Shown here: positions 53,469-62,760 of the stretch, in pieces
How the letters are laid out: each line of letters opens with the position of its first letter
Position numbering within the stretch: the stretch's first letter is position 1
Source: Halisarca cf. caerulea
Lineage: Eukaryota; Porifera; Demospongiae; Chondrillida; Halisarcidae
Reading direction: 5' to 3'
Length of the DNA stretch: 64,000 nt
Assembly: GCA_963170055.1 (NCBI GenBank)
Contig: CAUJGJ010000313.1
Coordinates: 2,437,701-2,501,700, forward strand
Made by a program: the position numbers and the translations under genes
The notes under the pieces: model-generated
Told to the model about the DNA's origin: nothing
Database searches by the model: none
The model's input: the letters and a program-made list of their open reading frames with translations, nothing else

Positions 53469-53484
53469 ATGTAGGATTGACACC
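53469..53484. repeat. Right copy of 16-bp direct repeat
   Basis: ATGTAGGATTGACACC, identical to 51487-51502. It is followed by unrelated sequence, so the match is restricted to these 16 bp. Confidence 0.6.
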
Positions 53485-53776
53485 GGATTGTGCAAAAAGC
53501 CATTACCAAAGAAGTAATTCAAGTTAAAACCTCGTGGGGGCTGCCGCCCCACACGCTCGAATCACTTGCAAAGCATTGTAGTGTAAGTGCACAGCTGAAC
53601 ATTCATTGAACATACTGTATATTGTAACTGGACAATTGTTTTGTAAACAATTGCCAAATATGGCAAAACAATTCCTATAACTCATTCCTGTATAAATTCA
53701 TACTTCTCTATTACTATTATATAAATTCTCTATTATAAGACTTTTCTTCTAATCTATATTATATCTAATAGTATAT
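53485..53776. other. No gene; short GC-rich hairpin
   Basis: Mostly AT-rich sequence without recognisable coding. At 53534-53552 GTGGGG and CCCCAC flank GCTGCCG-type sequence and could form a 6-bp stem. Such GC-rich hairpins occur near the ends of some DNA transposons, but no partner end was found. Confidence 0.3.
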
Positions 53777-53814
53777 GTATCTATCTATCTGTCTATCTAT
53801 CTATCTATCTATTA

Positions 53815-53860
<46 letters not shown>

Positions 53861-53866
53861 TATATA
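53777..53866. repeat. (TCTA)n and (TA)n microsatellite
   Basis: A TCTA tetranucleotide run at about 53777-53810 passes into alternating TA up to about 53866. It directly precedes the palindrome at 53881 and the truncated retroelement, and may be part of the original insertion target. Confidence 0.95.
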
Positions 53867-53880
53867 GATATGGTTTTTAC

Positions 53881-53914
53881 CCGTGTCTATATATATATAT
53901 ATATATAGACACGG
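53881..53914. repeat. 34-bp perfect palindrome at the retroelement 5' junction
   Basis: CCGTGTCTA, a TA run, then TAGACACGG form a perfect dyad. The right half runs into the reverse transcriptase frame, so the palindrome covers the truncation point. It could have formed when the broken 5' end was joined to TA-rich target DNA by fold-back repair. Confidence 0.7.
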
Positions 53915-55386
53915 TTTTTTATCTTGATGATGGCACCCTAGGTGGTAGCTTGGAAGATGTCAAATCTGATTTTTCGTATCTGGAGCGGGCTGCCAGCAGC
54001 ATCAACCTTTTTCTGAATCACAACAAATCTGAAGTAATTTGTGTGGAGGACTCTACCAAAACCGATATGCTCTCTTGCTATCCTTCTCTTCGCCCAACAG
54101 AACCCACACATGCGACATTATTGGGCTCACCAATTGGAGGTATGGAATCCATCACTGATGTGTGGGAGTCCAAGATAGAGCAGCTGAAGATTCTTGGTAG
54201 TAGACTGGAGCAATTACAGGCCCACGATGCACTTTGTCTTCTTCGGAACGCTTTTGCTCTGCCAAAGGTACTGTGTGTACTCCGTACAGCTCCAAGTTTT
54301 CTATCCCCCCTCCTCGACACATTTGATGATGTTCAGAAATCCCTCCTGGAAGCTATTTGTAACATTCACCTCAGTGACAAGTGCTGGTTACAAGCGTCAA
54401 TACCTATTAATGCTGGTGGTATAGGGATCAGGAGTGTGTCCAGGCTTGCGCCTTCTGCCTTTTTGGCTTCCGCTGCAGGCACCTCCTTGATCACCTCAGC
54501 CTTACTGCCACCTAGGTTCTCATGTGTCGTTTGTCCTCACACTGAGAAAGCACTCAGTATGTGGAAGACATTTTCTGGCTCTGCAGACCCCCCCTCTGGC
54601 AGGTGTGCTGTTATCCAGAAAGAGTGGGACAAACAAGTTGTTGCCCATACCTTTTCGTGTCTCCTTTCAAATGCTGATCCAACCTCCAAAGCAAGGCTAC
54701 AAGCAGCACATCAGAAAGAATCAGGTGCATGGATAAGTGCCCCTCCTGTTTCTGCACTGGGTTTGCGGATGGATAATGACTGTATAAGAGTTGCTGTTGG
54801 CCTTCGCCTTGGCTCTAGCCTGTGCCTGCCACATTTGTGTCCCCATTGTGGAAGTAATGTTGATGAAAGTGGGATTCATGCCTTGAGCTGTCGGAAGAGC
54901 AAGGGCAGGTTGCCGCGCCACTCCAGCCTGAACGACATCATCAAGCGAGCTCTTGTGGCAGTGAGTGTGCCTTGTACGCTTGAACCACGTGGCCTCTGCC
55001 GGTCGGATGGGAGACGGCCGGATGGCATTTCCATTATCCCTTGGTCACGTGGCCGATGCCTGGCATGGGATGCTACATGCCACGATACATATGCTCCTTC
55101 CAACATTCAACTAGCTTGTTCGGGTCCTGGTCTTGTTGCTGATAGGGCGGCCTCTGCCAAACGCCGGCTGTATGAGGATATATGCACTACTCATGATTTT
55201 ACCCCTATTGCCATTGAGTCAGCTGGCTCATTTGGAAAGGATGCTGTGTCCTTTTTTCATGAACTAGCAAGACGTACTAGAGCACAGTCGAAAGATCCGC
55301 TCTCCTATCTCAAAATTTGTCAGAGAATCAGTGTATGTGTGCAAAGATTTAACACTTATTCTATACTAGCCTGTTGTTCTATTTGA
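53908..55386 (+). pseudogene. 5'-truncated non-LTR retrotransposon: end of reverse transcriptase plus zinc knuckle and restriction-like endonuclease
   Basis: A single open frame of about 490 codons ends at TGA 55384-55386. It begins just before the polymerase catalytic motif YLDD (53920-53931, FYLDDGTLGG) and continues through the palm/thumb segment LNHNKSEVIC. Finger and early palm domains are missing, so it cannot be an active polymerase. Counting from the TTG at 53950 as residue 1, a C-x2-C-x9-H-x3-C zinc knuckle lies at residues 297-314. GRRPDG (Asp 358) followed after 15 residues by LAWDAT (Asp 374) fits the PD-(D/E)XK nuclease of R2-like elements. No ATG opens the frame; TTG 53950 is only where the sequence downstream of GGS resumes, and the frame extends into the TA repeat. 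Family knowledge: such elements insert by target-primed reverse transcription and are often 5'-truncated. The downstream domains look intact, suggesting a young copy. Confidence 0.85.
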
Positions 55387-55461
55387 CTGTTACTTTCTAG
55401 GTGTAGGCGTATTGTGTTGTTTTAGATCTATGTGTGTTATCTGTTTCATTTATATTAAATT

Positions 55462-55463
<2 letters not shown>

Positions 55464-55525
<62 letters not shown>
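55464..55525. repeat. (TA)n microsatellite after the retroelement 3' end
   Basis: About 62 bp of alternating TA, following roughly 75 bp of 3' untranslated sequence. TA tracts on both sides of the retroelement (53815-53866 and here) may be the divided target or a tail of the element; duplicated target bases cannot be recognised inside TA repeats. Confidence 0.95.
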
Positions 55526-55529
<4 letters not shown>

Positions 55530-55713
55530 GGCGTAGGAAGATGTTTTGAAGTGGGGGGGCGAGCAATGAACACCACGTAACATGAATCTTTTTTGTGTAA
55601 CTAGCTTAATTGGTGCATGATGCCAACGTAACAGTTGGGTTTCTACAGTAGAGTCATTATCTTCCGAGCTTGAGGATACATATAACATTGTTTCTTCCAA
55701 CTTTGGAGGAATG

Positions 55714-56125
55714 TTCAGTTCAGTTCAGTAAAATTTCAATTATTTAGATTGGAGATGCCACTAGCCCAGTGGGCTACTATGTAGGCTCCCAGAGACAAAG
55801 AGTGACATAACAATACAAGCATAAACAATAAAATGTGCACATGCATAAGCTACTGGACTGAAACTCTAAAACAAGCACACGTATGAAGGAAAATACTGGG
55901 CAGGACACTTAGACTAAGAACATGCATGCACAGGCATAAAGGACAGTTCTAGACTCTACTCTGCCTGAAAAATACACTAAACTACAGCTAAACTAATTGA
56001 AGAATAGAATGGATGAACCTCTTCAGTAGTACAAGATCTAGCCTGTGAATCACTCTATCTGTATATAAATCCTTGCAGTCGACTTGTTTTAAAGAACCAG
56101 GTAAAGACCAGCAGACAAACAAATT
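55714..56125 (-). mobile_element. Probable non-LTR retrotransposon 3' end with TTCAG-type tail
   Basis: On the minus strand a short coding-like end reads SLGAYIVAHWASGISNLNN and stops at TGA (55736-55738). It is followed by an A-rich 3' end and a short (CTGAA)n microsatellite, seen as TTCAGTTCAG on the plus strand. CR1/L2-type LINEs usually end in such short tandem repeats. The upstream limit near 56125 is a guess. Family assignment is inference. Confidence 0.4.
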
Positions 56126-56136
56126 TACTAGTACTA

Positions 56137-56880
56137 ATGCACCTATCAATCTAATGCCCCACTCCCCCCCATGCGGGCATAGGTTAGGCAAGGGTGGGGA
56201 TTCACCTCTCATGGGAAATGAAGTCCCCATCCCTGGGGCATACTTGAGGAGGTGAATCCCCCACCAAAGCCCATGATGTACAATCGGGGATTTACTTGAA
56301 ATTGACCATAAAGCACGTGCACCAACATGACACGGCAGTCAGGGCAAGTTGAGAAAATGTCAAGTCATGGGGTGCAGGGGTGGCTCAGTGGTAGCTAGTG
56401 AATACTTTGGAACCAAAGAAGTGTGGTTCAAATCCCATGTGCACCCTGCACCCCATTTGATTTGAGATAAAGTACTACTGCTTGGCCATACAATGTGCAT
56501 GTTTGTGATTGCATTGTGTTGTGTGTTTCGTGGGTTGAACACGGGCAAGATTCGATGGGCCAGAACATTGGGCAGCTGATTGAAATGACACCCCCCTGGT
56601 AGGATTCATCTTGAAAATCAATAAGAACACAATTTGCCTTTGTAGCCATTTAACAAGAGCAGGCCAAAGGACGTGGAACAATGGAAAGATTAAACAATGC
56701 AAAGAGAACTCTTGAAATCCAACAAAAGTTCACTTGGGAATACAACACATGCAATAGACATAATATATTATTGAAGGGTGAAATCCCGTCATCTGGGGCC
56801 ACATTTGGAGGCAAATCCCTACCTAAACCCCGTGATTTGCCAGCATGGGGGGAGGTGGGGCAACACTTTGATAGGTGCAT
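56137..56880. mobile_element. Inverted-repeat (MITE-like) element, 744 bp
   Basis: Perfect 13-bp ends, ATGCACCTATCAA at 56137-56149 and its complement at 56868-56880. Imperfect complementarity continues inward for about 60 bp; TGCCCCAC and CCCCCCATGC recur in mirrored order. I could not find a target duplication at the ends. It contains the tRNA-like unit at 56369 and is itself inside the hAT-like element at 55526-57189. Confidence 0.6.
56369..56454 (+). repeat. tRNA-like unit with Pol III boxes A and B (SINE head or tRNA pseudogene)
   Basis: Box A TGGCTCAGTGG is at 56381-56391 and box B GGTTCAAATCC at 56425-56435, 44 bp apart as in a tRNA gene. The ends GGGGTGCAGG and CCTGCACCCC are complementary, and ACTTTGGAACCAAAG can form a central hairpin. 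The T-arm and D-arm stems do not pair properly, so a functional tRNA is unlikely. A tRNA-derived SINE head is the better reading; its tail was not delimited. Confidence 0.6.
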
Positions 56881-57189
56881 AACCCGACAACGGCAAAACC
56901 GCACTACACGTGATTGCGCAATAATTGCAAATGGCGGCTTGCGATAGTTAGCGTTATAATGCCAATTTGATGGCTTAAAACTTCCTCTTTATGACAGAGT
57001 TTTACAACAAAACTTACTTTCTGTTGGAATGTAGTATATTTAAACTTTTAAATGTGATTTTAGGTTACTTGGCAGATTTTTTGATTATATTATAAATGAA
57101 GATGTAGAGCTCTTTGGGGGGGCAATGCCCCCCCATCTGAGAGTCAGGGGGGTAAGTGCCCCCCCTGCCCCCCGGTTCCTACGCCTATG

Positions 57190-57322
57190 TATAGTCTTTG
57201 TCACATTGTTATGTCAATAATTGTACTCAATAAGACTAATAGTGTATTGAAAGGGAAAATATTCATGCAGGACTGTGCTGAAAAGAGGTCCGGCCCCTGA
57301 CCATCGTCTGACTAGCTGGAGT
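57190..57322. other. Short interval without features
   Basis: I see nothing recognisable between the end of the hAT-like element and the 63-bp tandem repeat. Confidence 0.4.
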
Positions 57323-57552
57323 GCCGGCGCAATCCTTGCAACATGCATCATGGATGCTGCCAATAATCCTTGCAACATGCATCATGCATACTGCCAATAG
57401 ACTCATGCATGTTCGCAATAATTGCCGGTGCAATCCTTGCAACATGCATCATGCATGCTGCCAATAGACTCATGTTCGCAATAATTGCCGGTGCAATCCT
57501 TGCAACATGCATCATGCATGCTGCCAATAGACTCATGTTCGCAATAATTGCC
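57323..57552 (+). repeat. 63-bp tandem minisatellite
   Basis: GCCGGTGCAATCCTTGC starts at 57424 and 57487, and the next unit begins at 57550, so two nearly identical 63-bp units are present. An older, rearranged unit of 101 bp starts at 57323. Each unit has ACATGCATCATGCATGCTGC, rich in overlapping ATGCAT palindromes. As 63 is a multiple of three, frames stay open through it on both strands, which creates false coding signals. Confidence 0.9.
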
Positions 57553-58047
57553 GCATGGGCTTAGGCGAGCCCCTTCAGACGTAGTCTGAACTAGTATGGC
57601 GGAAAAGGGTTGGCTACGCCAGACTAACATAATTACCGAGCGGTTTAGCGAGGTTAACTGTTTCCATCGCCAATGGGAGTCCAATCGAAGTCGCCTACGC
57701 ATTTCGTAGGGTAAAATTCGATATTTGGGCCCAGAATGGATAAATTCGAATTGTGACTCTATTTCAAAACAGAAGACCACATCTACGGCGAACAACGACT
57801 TGGATAGGTGGCCAACCTTGAATCGTTTCGGTTGGAGTACCAACAGTTCAGCAAATCGCCCAAGAAGTTTCAAATCTTGGCCTACTTGGCAGTCTTGTTG
57901 CTCAATTTGGAACTCAATACATCATGTTACAAGGCCTAAAACATTTATATCTTGAATTTGCGCTAAGCGATTCTTAAAATTCGACAAAGAAGAGGCAGGA
58001 TTTCTGATTTTATCATTCGGGTCACTAAATATATCTGCAATATGACG
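57553..58047. other. No recognised gene
   Basis: Open frames exist on both strands (a minus-strand frame spans 57403-57873, a plus-strand frame 57725-57955), but they overlap, one runs through the minisatellite, and neither shows a familiar domain. Base composition is more balanced than in the satellite. It could be an exon or single-copy flank, but nothing supports a definite call. Confidence 0.35.
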
Positions 58048-59410
58048 TGTAGAGTAAAATATCAATGATCTGTGCCAGGCCTGTACACAGGGGGGGTTTG
58101 AGGGGGTTCGACCGAACCCCCCTTTTGGCTGACTAAGGCCTGTACAAATTAGATGGTACCATTGTTCCTAGCTGATCTTATCATGTACCTTTGGCAGACA
58201 GGCCTTATGAGCCCTTTGAAGTAGTAGTGAATTCATTGACTGATTGATCTGTCACTCAATTAATCAATGAAATCATTGTCTGTGGATAGAACCAATCATG
58301 AATACCGTAAGGGTAGAAATTTTCGCGGGTGGTTTATTTTCGCGTTTTTCGCGAGTCATTCCAAACCCGCGAATATTAATCCTAGGCACAAAGTGCAACG
58401 GTAGAGGGTTTAACACATGGCTCGATACGAGGTTAAGAGCGACGTTGTTTAAGTAGTTGAGTCCCATTGGAAGCGATATCCCTTCTGATTCGGTCTATAT
58501 GATCTTGTTCGATCGTTTCTTTTCAGCTTACCTCCGAAGCAAATTATTATATTAATTTGTTTAGAGGAATTGGAATAAGAAAAGACGAGTATGAGAAAGT
58601 ATCGCAGACGAACAGTTGGAGATCAAGCGATTGGTTAGTGATCACAGGGTAGCTAGAACTCTTCGATGTAGGATTTTAAGGCCGGATAAAAACTCTTCGC
58701 AGTAACCGGCGATTACTGGTTTGTTTCTCGCATTACAGCATTAGCTGGCTGTAATGGATATTAGTTTTGTGTTTGGCGCATATGCATGATTGATTTAATA
58801 ATGTAAAATACATATCAACAATAATATGTTGCCATGCATACAAAGTGAAACTCAAGACCGAACACTGAAAAATGTAACCCCCCTTTTAGAAACCCTGCGT
58901 GCGGGCCTGCGGTCACCATGTATGTTCAGACGCTATATTTTTTTTAACCTGCGAGCGAATCGGCTAATGTCTAGCATGAACTTAAAGCACACATACTTTA
59001 AACAACTATTTACTCCACAGAAGCGATTTTACTCTTATCTCTGTTGGTCTATGAGCGCAGAATCAACTGACCGAAAACCATCAAAGATCGGGCAAACCAA
59101 TGTACTATCGGTCGTCGGCTGATACTTCTCAGAGAAGGGCGCGATACAGCCCTTGTAACTGTATTTGAGAGCGGTACATGTCTTCTTCAAACTGAGGAAG
59201 TTTGGTAGTTCTACGATCAGTAGTCGACGCGATATAGCTTCTAAACTTGGGTCGTGTAGTACCATCAAATATTGGCAATTTCTGCAATGATTAGCTAACA
59301 AGTACTCTCGCGGAGCAAGACCCCCTGTCATAATGATATGGGGCCCCCCGTAGATATGAGGACCCCCGTCCCCAAATTTACGTAGATATGGGGACCCCAT
59401 AATAAATATG
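58048..59410 (+). repeat. Left arm of long inverted repeat (split by an insertion)
   Basis: The arm comprises 58048-58075 and 58910-about 59410. It matches the reverse complement of 63290-63852. Similarity is strong to about 59255, weaker for about 80 bp, then returns at the GTCCCCAAATTTACGTAGAT region and the adjoining GGGGACCCC sequence. Confidence 0.75.
58076..58909. mobile_element. hAT-like non-autonomous element, 834 bp, inserted in the left arm
   Basis: The ends are CAGGCCTGTACACAGGG and, reversed on the right, CAGGCCCGCACGCAGGG, each followed by a G/C-run, typical of hAT ends. It separates sequence that is contiguous in the right arm of the inverted repeat (GATCGGTCACC), so it inserted after that repeat formed. 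The expected 8-bp duplication is imperfect: CTGTGC-type on the left against CGGTCACC on the right. There is no transposase. At 58303-58385 it holds a CGCG-rich stretch with TTCGCGGGT and ACCCGCGAA in inverted arrangement, possibly a further nested element. Confidence 0.75.
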
Positions 59411-59439
59411 GGGCCCCACTGTACAGCGATGTGCCATAA

Positions 59440-59619
59440 GATTTAGATTTTAAGCGATATTTAACAAAACTGTATCTACGACTCGAAGAAAGGATTAAGC
59501 GTGCGACAATACGTAAGAAGGCGAAATGGGCGAGCGAATGGGCACATGGGCAGCAGAAAGAAGGATTATCCGACGGCATGCAGATTTACGTTCAGCAAAA
59601 TTTTCCATTATGTGACTAA
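59440..59619 (+). other. Doubtful coding-like open frame
   Basis: A frame of 59 codons between stops, ending at TAA 59617-59619, encodes a basic peptide including RATIRKKAKWASEWAHGQQK. Composition is protein-like, but there is no start and no recognised domain. A second frame continues in a similar vein from about 59620 to 59760, so this may be a decayed or frameshifted exon lying just inside the left arm. Confidence 0.2.
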
Positions 59620-59859
59620 ACGCAAATACGCACCTGTCTCCACGAAGTCAGAAAAACATGCTCTCATGCAAGGAAGCGAGACAAGTTCTTTTTACAATTA
59701 CAGTAGAGGAAGAACATCTCAGTCTACTTAGTCTATGTAAGTGGTGGCAGAAAGTACAAATCAACTTGATGTCCAAACTATATTGCATGGTATGTAATAA
59801 TACTATGAATTTATATAAATTAAATATTAATATAATTATGTAATAATATTTTATAGATA

Positions 59860-60380
59860 TCTCTATCTAATGAACAGTTGCAGCCACTAGAAATTGCAAT
59901 CCGTGAGAAACTTATTCCTGCACTTACCGGAACAAAAGCTCTAGCTCACCGAGTATGAAAGGGATCTCTTCGCTCTCCCAGTCAGAGATGGTGGTATGGG
60001 CATACCCATACACACCAGATATCTTCTCAGCAGAGATCCCTCTCACAAAGGATATGTGGTCCGTTGGTAAAAGCAGTGATAAATCAACAGAGAGTGCTCG
60101 ACATCAACCTTCTTCAGGAGCATGCTGAGAACAAGAAGGAAGTCATAAGACAACATCTTCATGAGAAAAGTGTTATCTCTTAGAGTCTAGCAGAACTGTG
60201 GAGCACCTCCCATCCAAACTTCAACGTCAGATAGCAATCATCAGCCAAGATGGTGCATCTTCCTGGCTGTCCACCATTCCTCTGAAAGTTTATGACTTTG
60301 CTCTCCATAAGCGTGCTTTTCATGATGCTGCATGTGGCTCTCAGATATGGCTGGCCCCCAGATGGTGTGCCAACTTTTAA
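59860..60380 (+). pseudogene. Decayed fragment of the same retroelement family as 52109-53222
   Basis: Successive plus-strand frames give LEIAIREKLIPALTG, then after a frame change ERDLFALPV-DGGMGIPI, then INQQRVLDINLLQEHAENKK, then after stops and a frame change HLPSKLQRQI and GASSWLSTIPLKVYDFALHK, ending in a stop near 60380. The order and motifs match the minus-strand remnant at 52.1-53.2 kb (PSLTG, RDLMALPV-LGGLAI, FSSWLSTLPIEEHGFCLHKG). The zinc knuckle and nuclease are absent here. At least two frameshifts and several stops show it is dead. It lies inside the long-inverted-repeat unit. Confidence 0.7.
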
Positions 60381-60899
60381 TTTCCGTGCGTATTTAATCG
60401 TCGTAATTTAATTTCTGTATATATGTATGCTACATGTAAATGTACTATGAATTCAAAAAAAAAAAATTATATAGAGCCTATGGTATTACAACATATTTAT
60501 GCAGTTATATTGCATGCACTATATGTTATTAAGCAGCTTCTTGAAACGATGTCTAATTTCTTTAATTTGTACATTGATCTCTTAGACTACCTGTTTGTAT
60601 ACTTTGATTTGATAATTTTGTGTCGATCACAGTACTGTACTGATTATACTATCTGATAATTAGCACTGAACATTTATTTGACAATTACTTTGAGCGAACA
60701 ATGTTAAGAATTTGGACTGTTACAATACACTGCATGACTAAATGTTCTACATCTTTTCCAATATCACATGTAGTGTCCTCTCTGGAGAGTATACAATGCA
60801 GGACATTCAACTTCTTGGGCTACTCCGGCTATAATTGCTCCTACAGGAGGAAGATTGTTTCAATGGATGACAACTGTTACACAAATTATTACTCCAACC
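60381..60899. other. AT-rich interval without recognised genes
   Basis: Short open frames of 77 and 94 codons occur here but lack domains and have AT-driven composition. I see nothing else. Confidence 0.35.
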
Positions 60900-61160
60900 A
60901 TTGCATTTCAAAGCACAAATTTTGTATTCCGATGCAGAACACAAATTTGTTATCCAGCATTGCAAATCAGAGCACAATTTTGTAATCCAACATTGTACTT
61001 CAGAGCATGCACAAATTTGAAATCCAACACTATTGTACTTTAGAGCACAACTTTGTAATCCAATATTGCACTTCAGAGTACTAACTAGTATTCCATAATG
61101 TGGATGGATTAACTTCAAAACACAAATTTGTATTCCAGCATGTAAATATAGAATATAAAT
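60900..61160 (+). repeat. Irregular short repeat of AGAGCACAAATTTGTAATCC type
   Basis: Diverged units near 60911, 60938, 60969, 61002, 61041 and about 61120 share AGCACAA-TTTGTAATCCA followed by ATTGTACTTC. Spacing is irregular, about 27-40 bp up to 61041 and longer after it. Related units recur near 61150, where they meet the larger direct duplication. Frames across it are not genes. Confidence 0.6.
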
Positions 61161-61167
61161 TTGTATT

Positions 61168-62760
61168 CCAACACAATAAGAATTCACACCACAAACAAAG
61201 ACTAAGACATAATGATATGGTCAGCTATACCGTCATGATGGAATCACCTAGGAAAGGATATTATTACTCTACGTATACTTCGAGAAAGATAATGCCATGT
61301 GGCAATAAGTACATATTACTAACTTTCACTGATGGCATGTAGATGTGGGGACCCCACACTATACTCAGTATAGGCCCCAGCATAGCATGCTGTGTGTGAA
61401 ACCCATGTACTGTAGATATGGGGACCCCACATTACCGAGTTCCAGGTTAACATGTATGTGAGACCCATGGCCATGTGATAGCATGTAGATATGGGGACCC
61501 CATACTATACTCAGTCTAAGCCCCCAACATAGCATGCTGTGCGTGAGACCCATGTAGATATGGGGACCCCACACACTATACTCAGTCTAAGCCTTCAACA
61601 TAGCATGCTGTGCATGGAACTGTAGATATGGGGACCCCACAATATAGAGTTCCAGTTTAACATGTATGTGAGACCCATGGCCATGTGACAGCATGCAGAT
61701 ATGGGGACCCCACACTATAGGGTCCCAGCATAGCATGACTTGTTGTACATGGAGCCCATGTAGATATGGGGACCGAACACTATATTATATAGGGCTCCTG
61801 TTTAACATGTATGTGAGACCCATGTGACAGCATGTAGATATGGGGACCCCATACTATACTCAGTCTAAGCCCTCAACATAGCATGCTGTGTGTAAGACCT
61901 GTGTAGATATAGGGACCCCACACACTATACTGAATATAAGGCCCCAGCATAGCATGCTGGGCATGGACCCCATGTTGATATATTCCAACACAATAAGAAT
62001 TCATGCACACCACAAAAAAGACTAAGACTCTATACAGCAATGTTATGTATTTCATGATACTAACTTTGTATTACACAAATTGGATTTCTGTGCATGTTAT
62101 ATGAAACTGCATATTAGTTACGTTTGTGGTAATAAGTACATAGTACTAACTTTCACTGATGGCATGTAGATATGGGGACCCCACACTATACTCAGTATAT
62201 AGGCCCCAGCATAGCATGCTGTGTGTGAAACCCATGTACTGTAGATGTGGGGACCCCACATTACCGAGTTCCAGTTTAACATGATGTGAGACCCATGGCC
62301 ATGTGACAGCATGTAAATATGGGGACCCCACACTATAGGGCCCCAGAATAGTATGACTTGCATGGAGCCCATGTAGATATGGGGACCCCACACATTATAC
62401 TGAATATAAGGCCCCAACATAGCATGCTGTGCATGGAGCCCATGTAGATATGGGGACCCCATACTATACTCAGTCTAAGCCCCCAATATAGCATGCTGTA
62501 CATGAGACCTGTGTAGATATGAGGACCCCATGTAGATATTGGGACCCCACAAAACAGGGCCCCAGCATAACATGCTGTACGTGACACCGGTGTAGATATG
62601 GGGACCCCACACTATAGGGACCCAGCATAGCATGCTGTGTGTGAGGCACGTGTAGATATGGGAACCCAGCATAGCATGCTGTGCATGAAACACATGTAGA
62701 TATGGGGACCCCACACTCCATACTCAGTATAAGGCCTCAACATATTATGCTTGTAATAGG
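61168..62760 (+). repeat. Block of 60-80-bp GGGGACCCC repeats, duplicated as a whole
   Basis: About twenty degenerate units carry GTAGATATGGGGACCCC and AGCATAGCATGCTGTG cores, the reverse complement of the units at 49.7-50.5 kb. A larger direct duplication is superimposed: CCAACACAATAAGAATTCA near 61168 and 61983, then TAACTTTCACTGATGGCATG near 61320 and 62147, with the following units in the same order (offset about 815-827 bp). Minus-strand open frames such as 62118-62462 and 62470-62721 merely read repeat units (VGSPYLHG-type peptides). Confidence 0.9.

Larger units (their letters stand above)
55526..57189. mobile_element. hAT-like element, 1664 bp, with nested insertions
   Basis: The left end CATAGGCGTAGGAA is matched perfectly by the complement at the right end (TTCCTACGCCTATG ending at 57189). 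Inside each end is a G-rich or C-rich tract. CATAGGCGTAGGAA followed by a G-run is a common hAT terminal sequence. TATA borders both ends, but since the left side is a TA microsatellite the target duplication cannot be defined. There is no transposase. The interior holds a LINE-like tail, an inverted-repeat element and a tRNA-like SINE, described separately. Confidence 0.75.

Noticed and set aside
53950..53952. Start codon for the reverse transcriptase-like frame
   Set aside because: The codon is TTG, and the same frame continues upstream through the YLDD motif, so it is not a true start but the middle of a truncated protein.
56369..56454. Functional tRNA gene
   Set aside because: Boxes A and B are good, but the D and T stems do not pair, so a SINE head or tRNA pseudogene is more likely.
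57403..57873. 156-codon minus-strand open frame
   Set aside because: Much of it reads the 63-bp minisatellite, whose length keeps frames open by arithmetic; the remainder lacks a recognisable domain.
61365..62721. Several minus-strand open frames with GVPIST/VGSPYLHG-type repeats
   Set aside because: They translate the GGGGACCCC/GTAGATATG tandem units in alternative frames; the peptides are by-products of the repeat.
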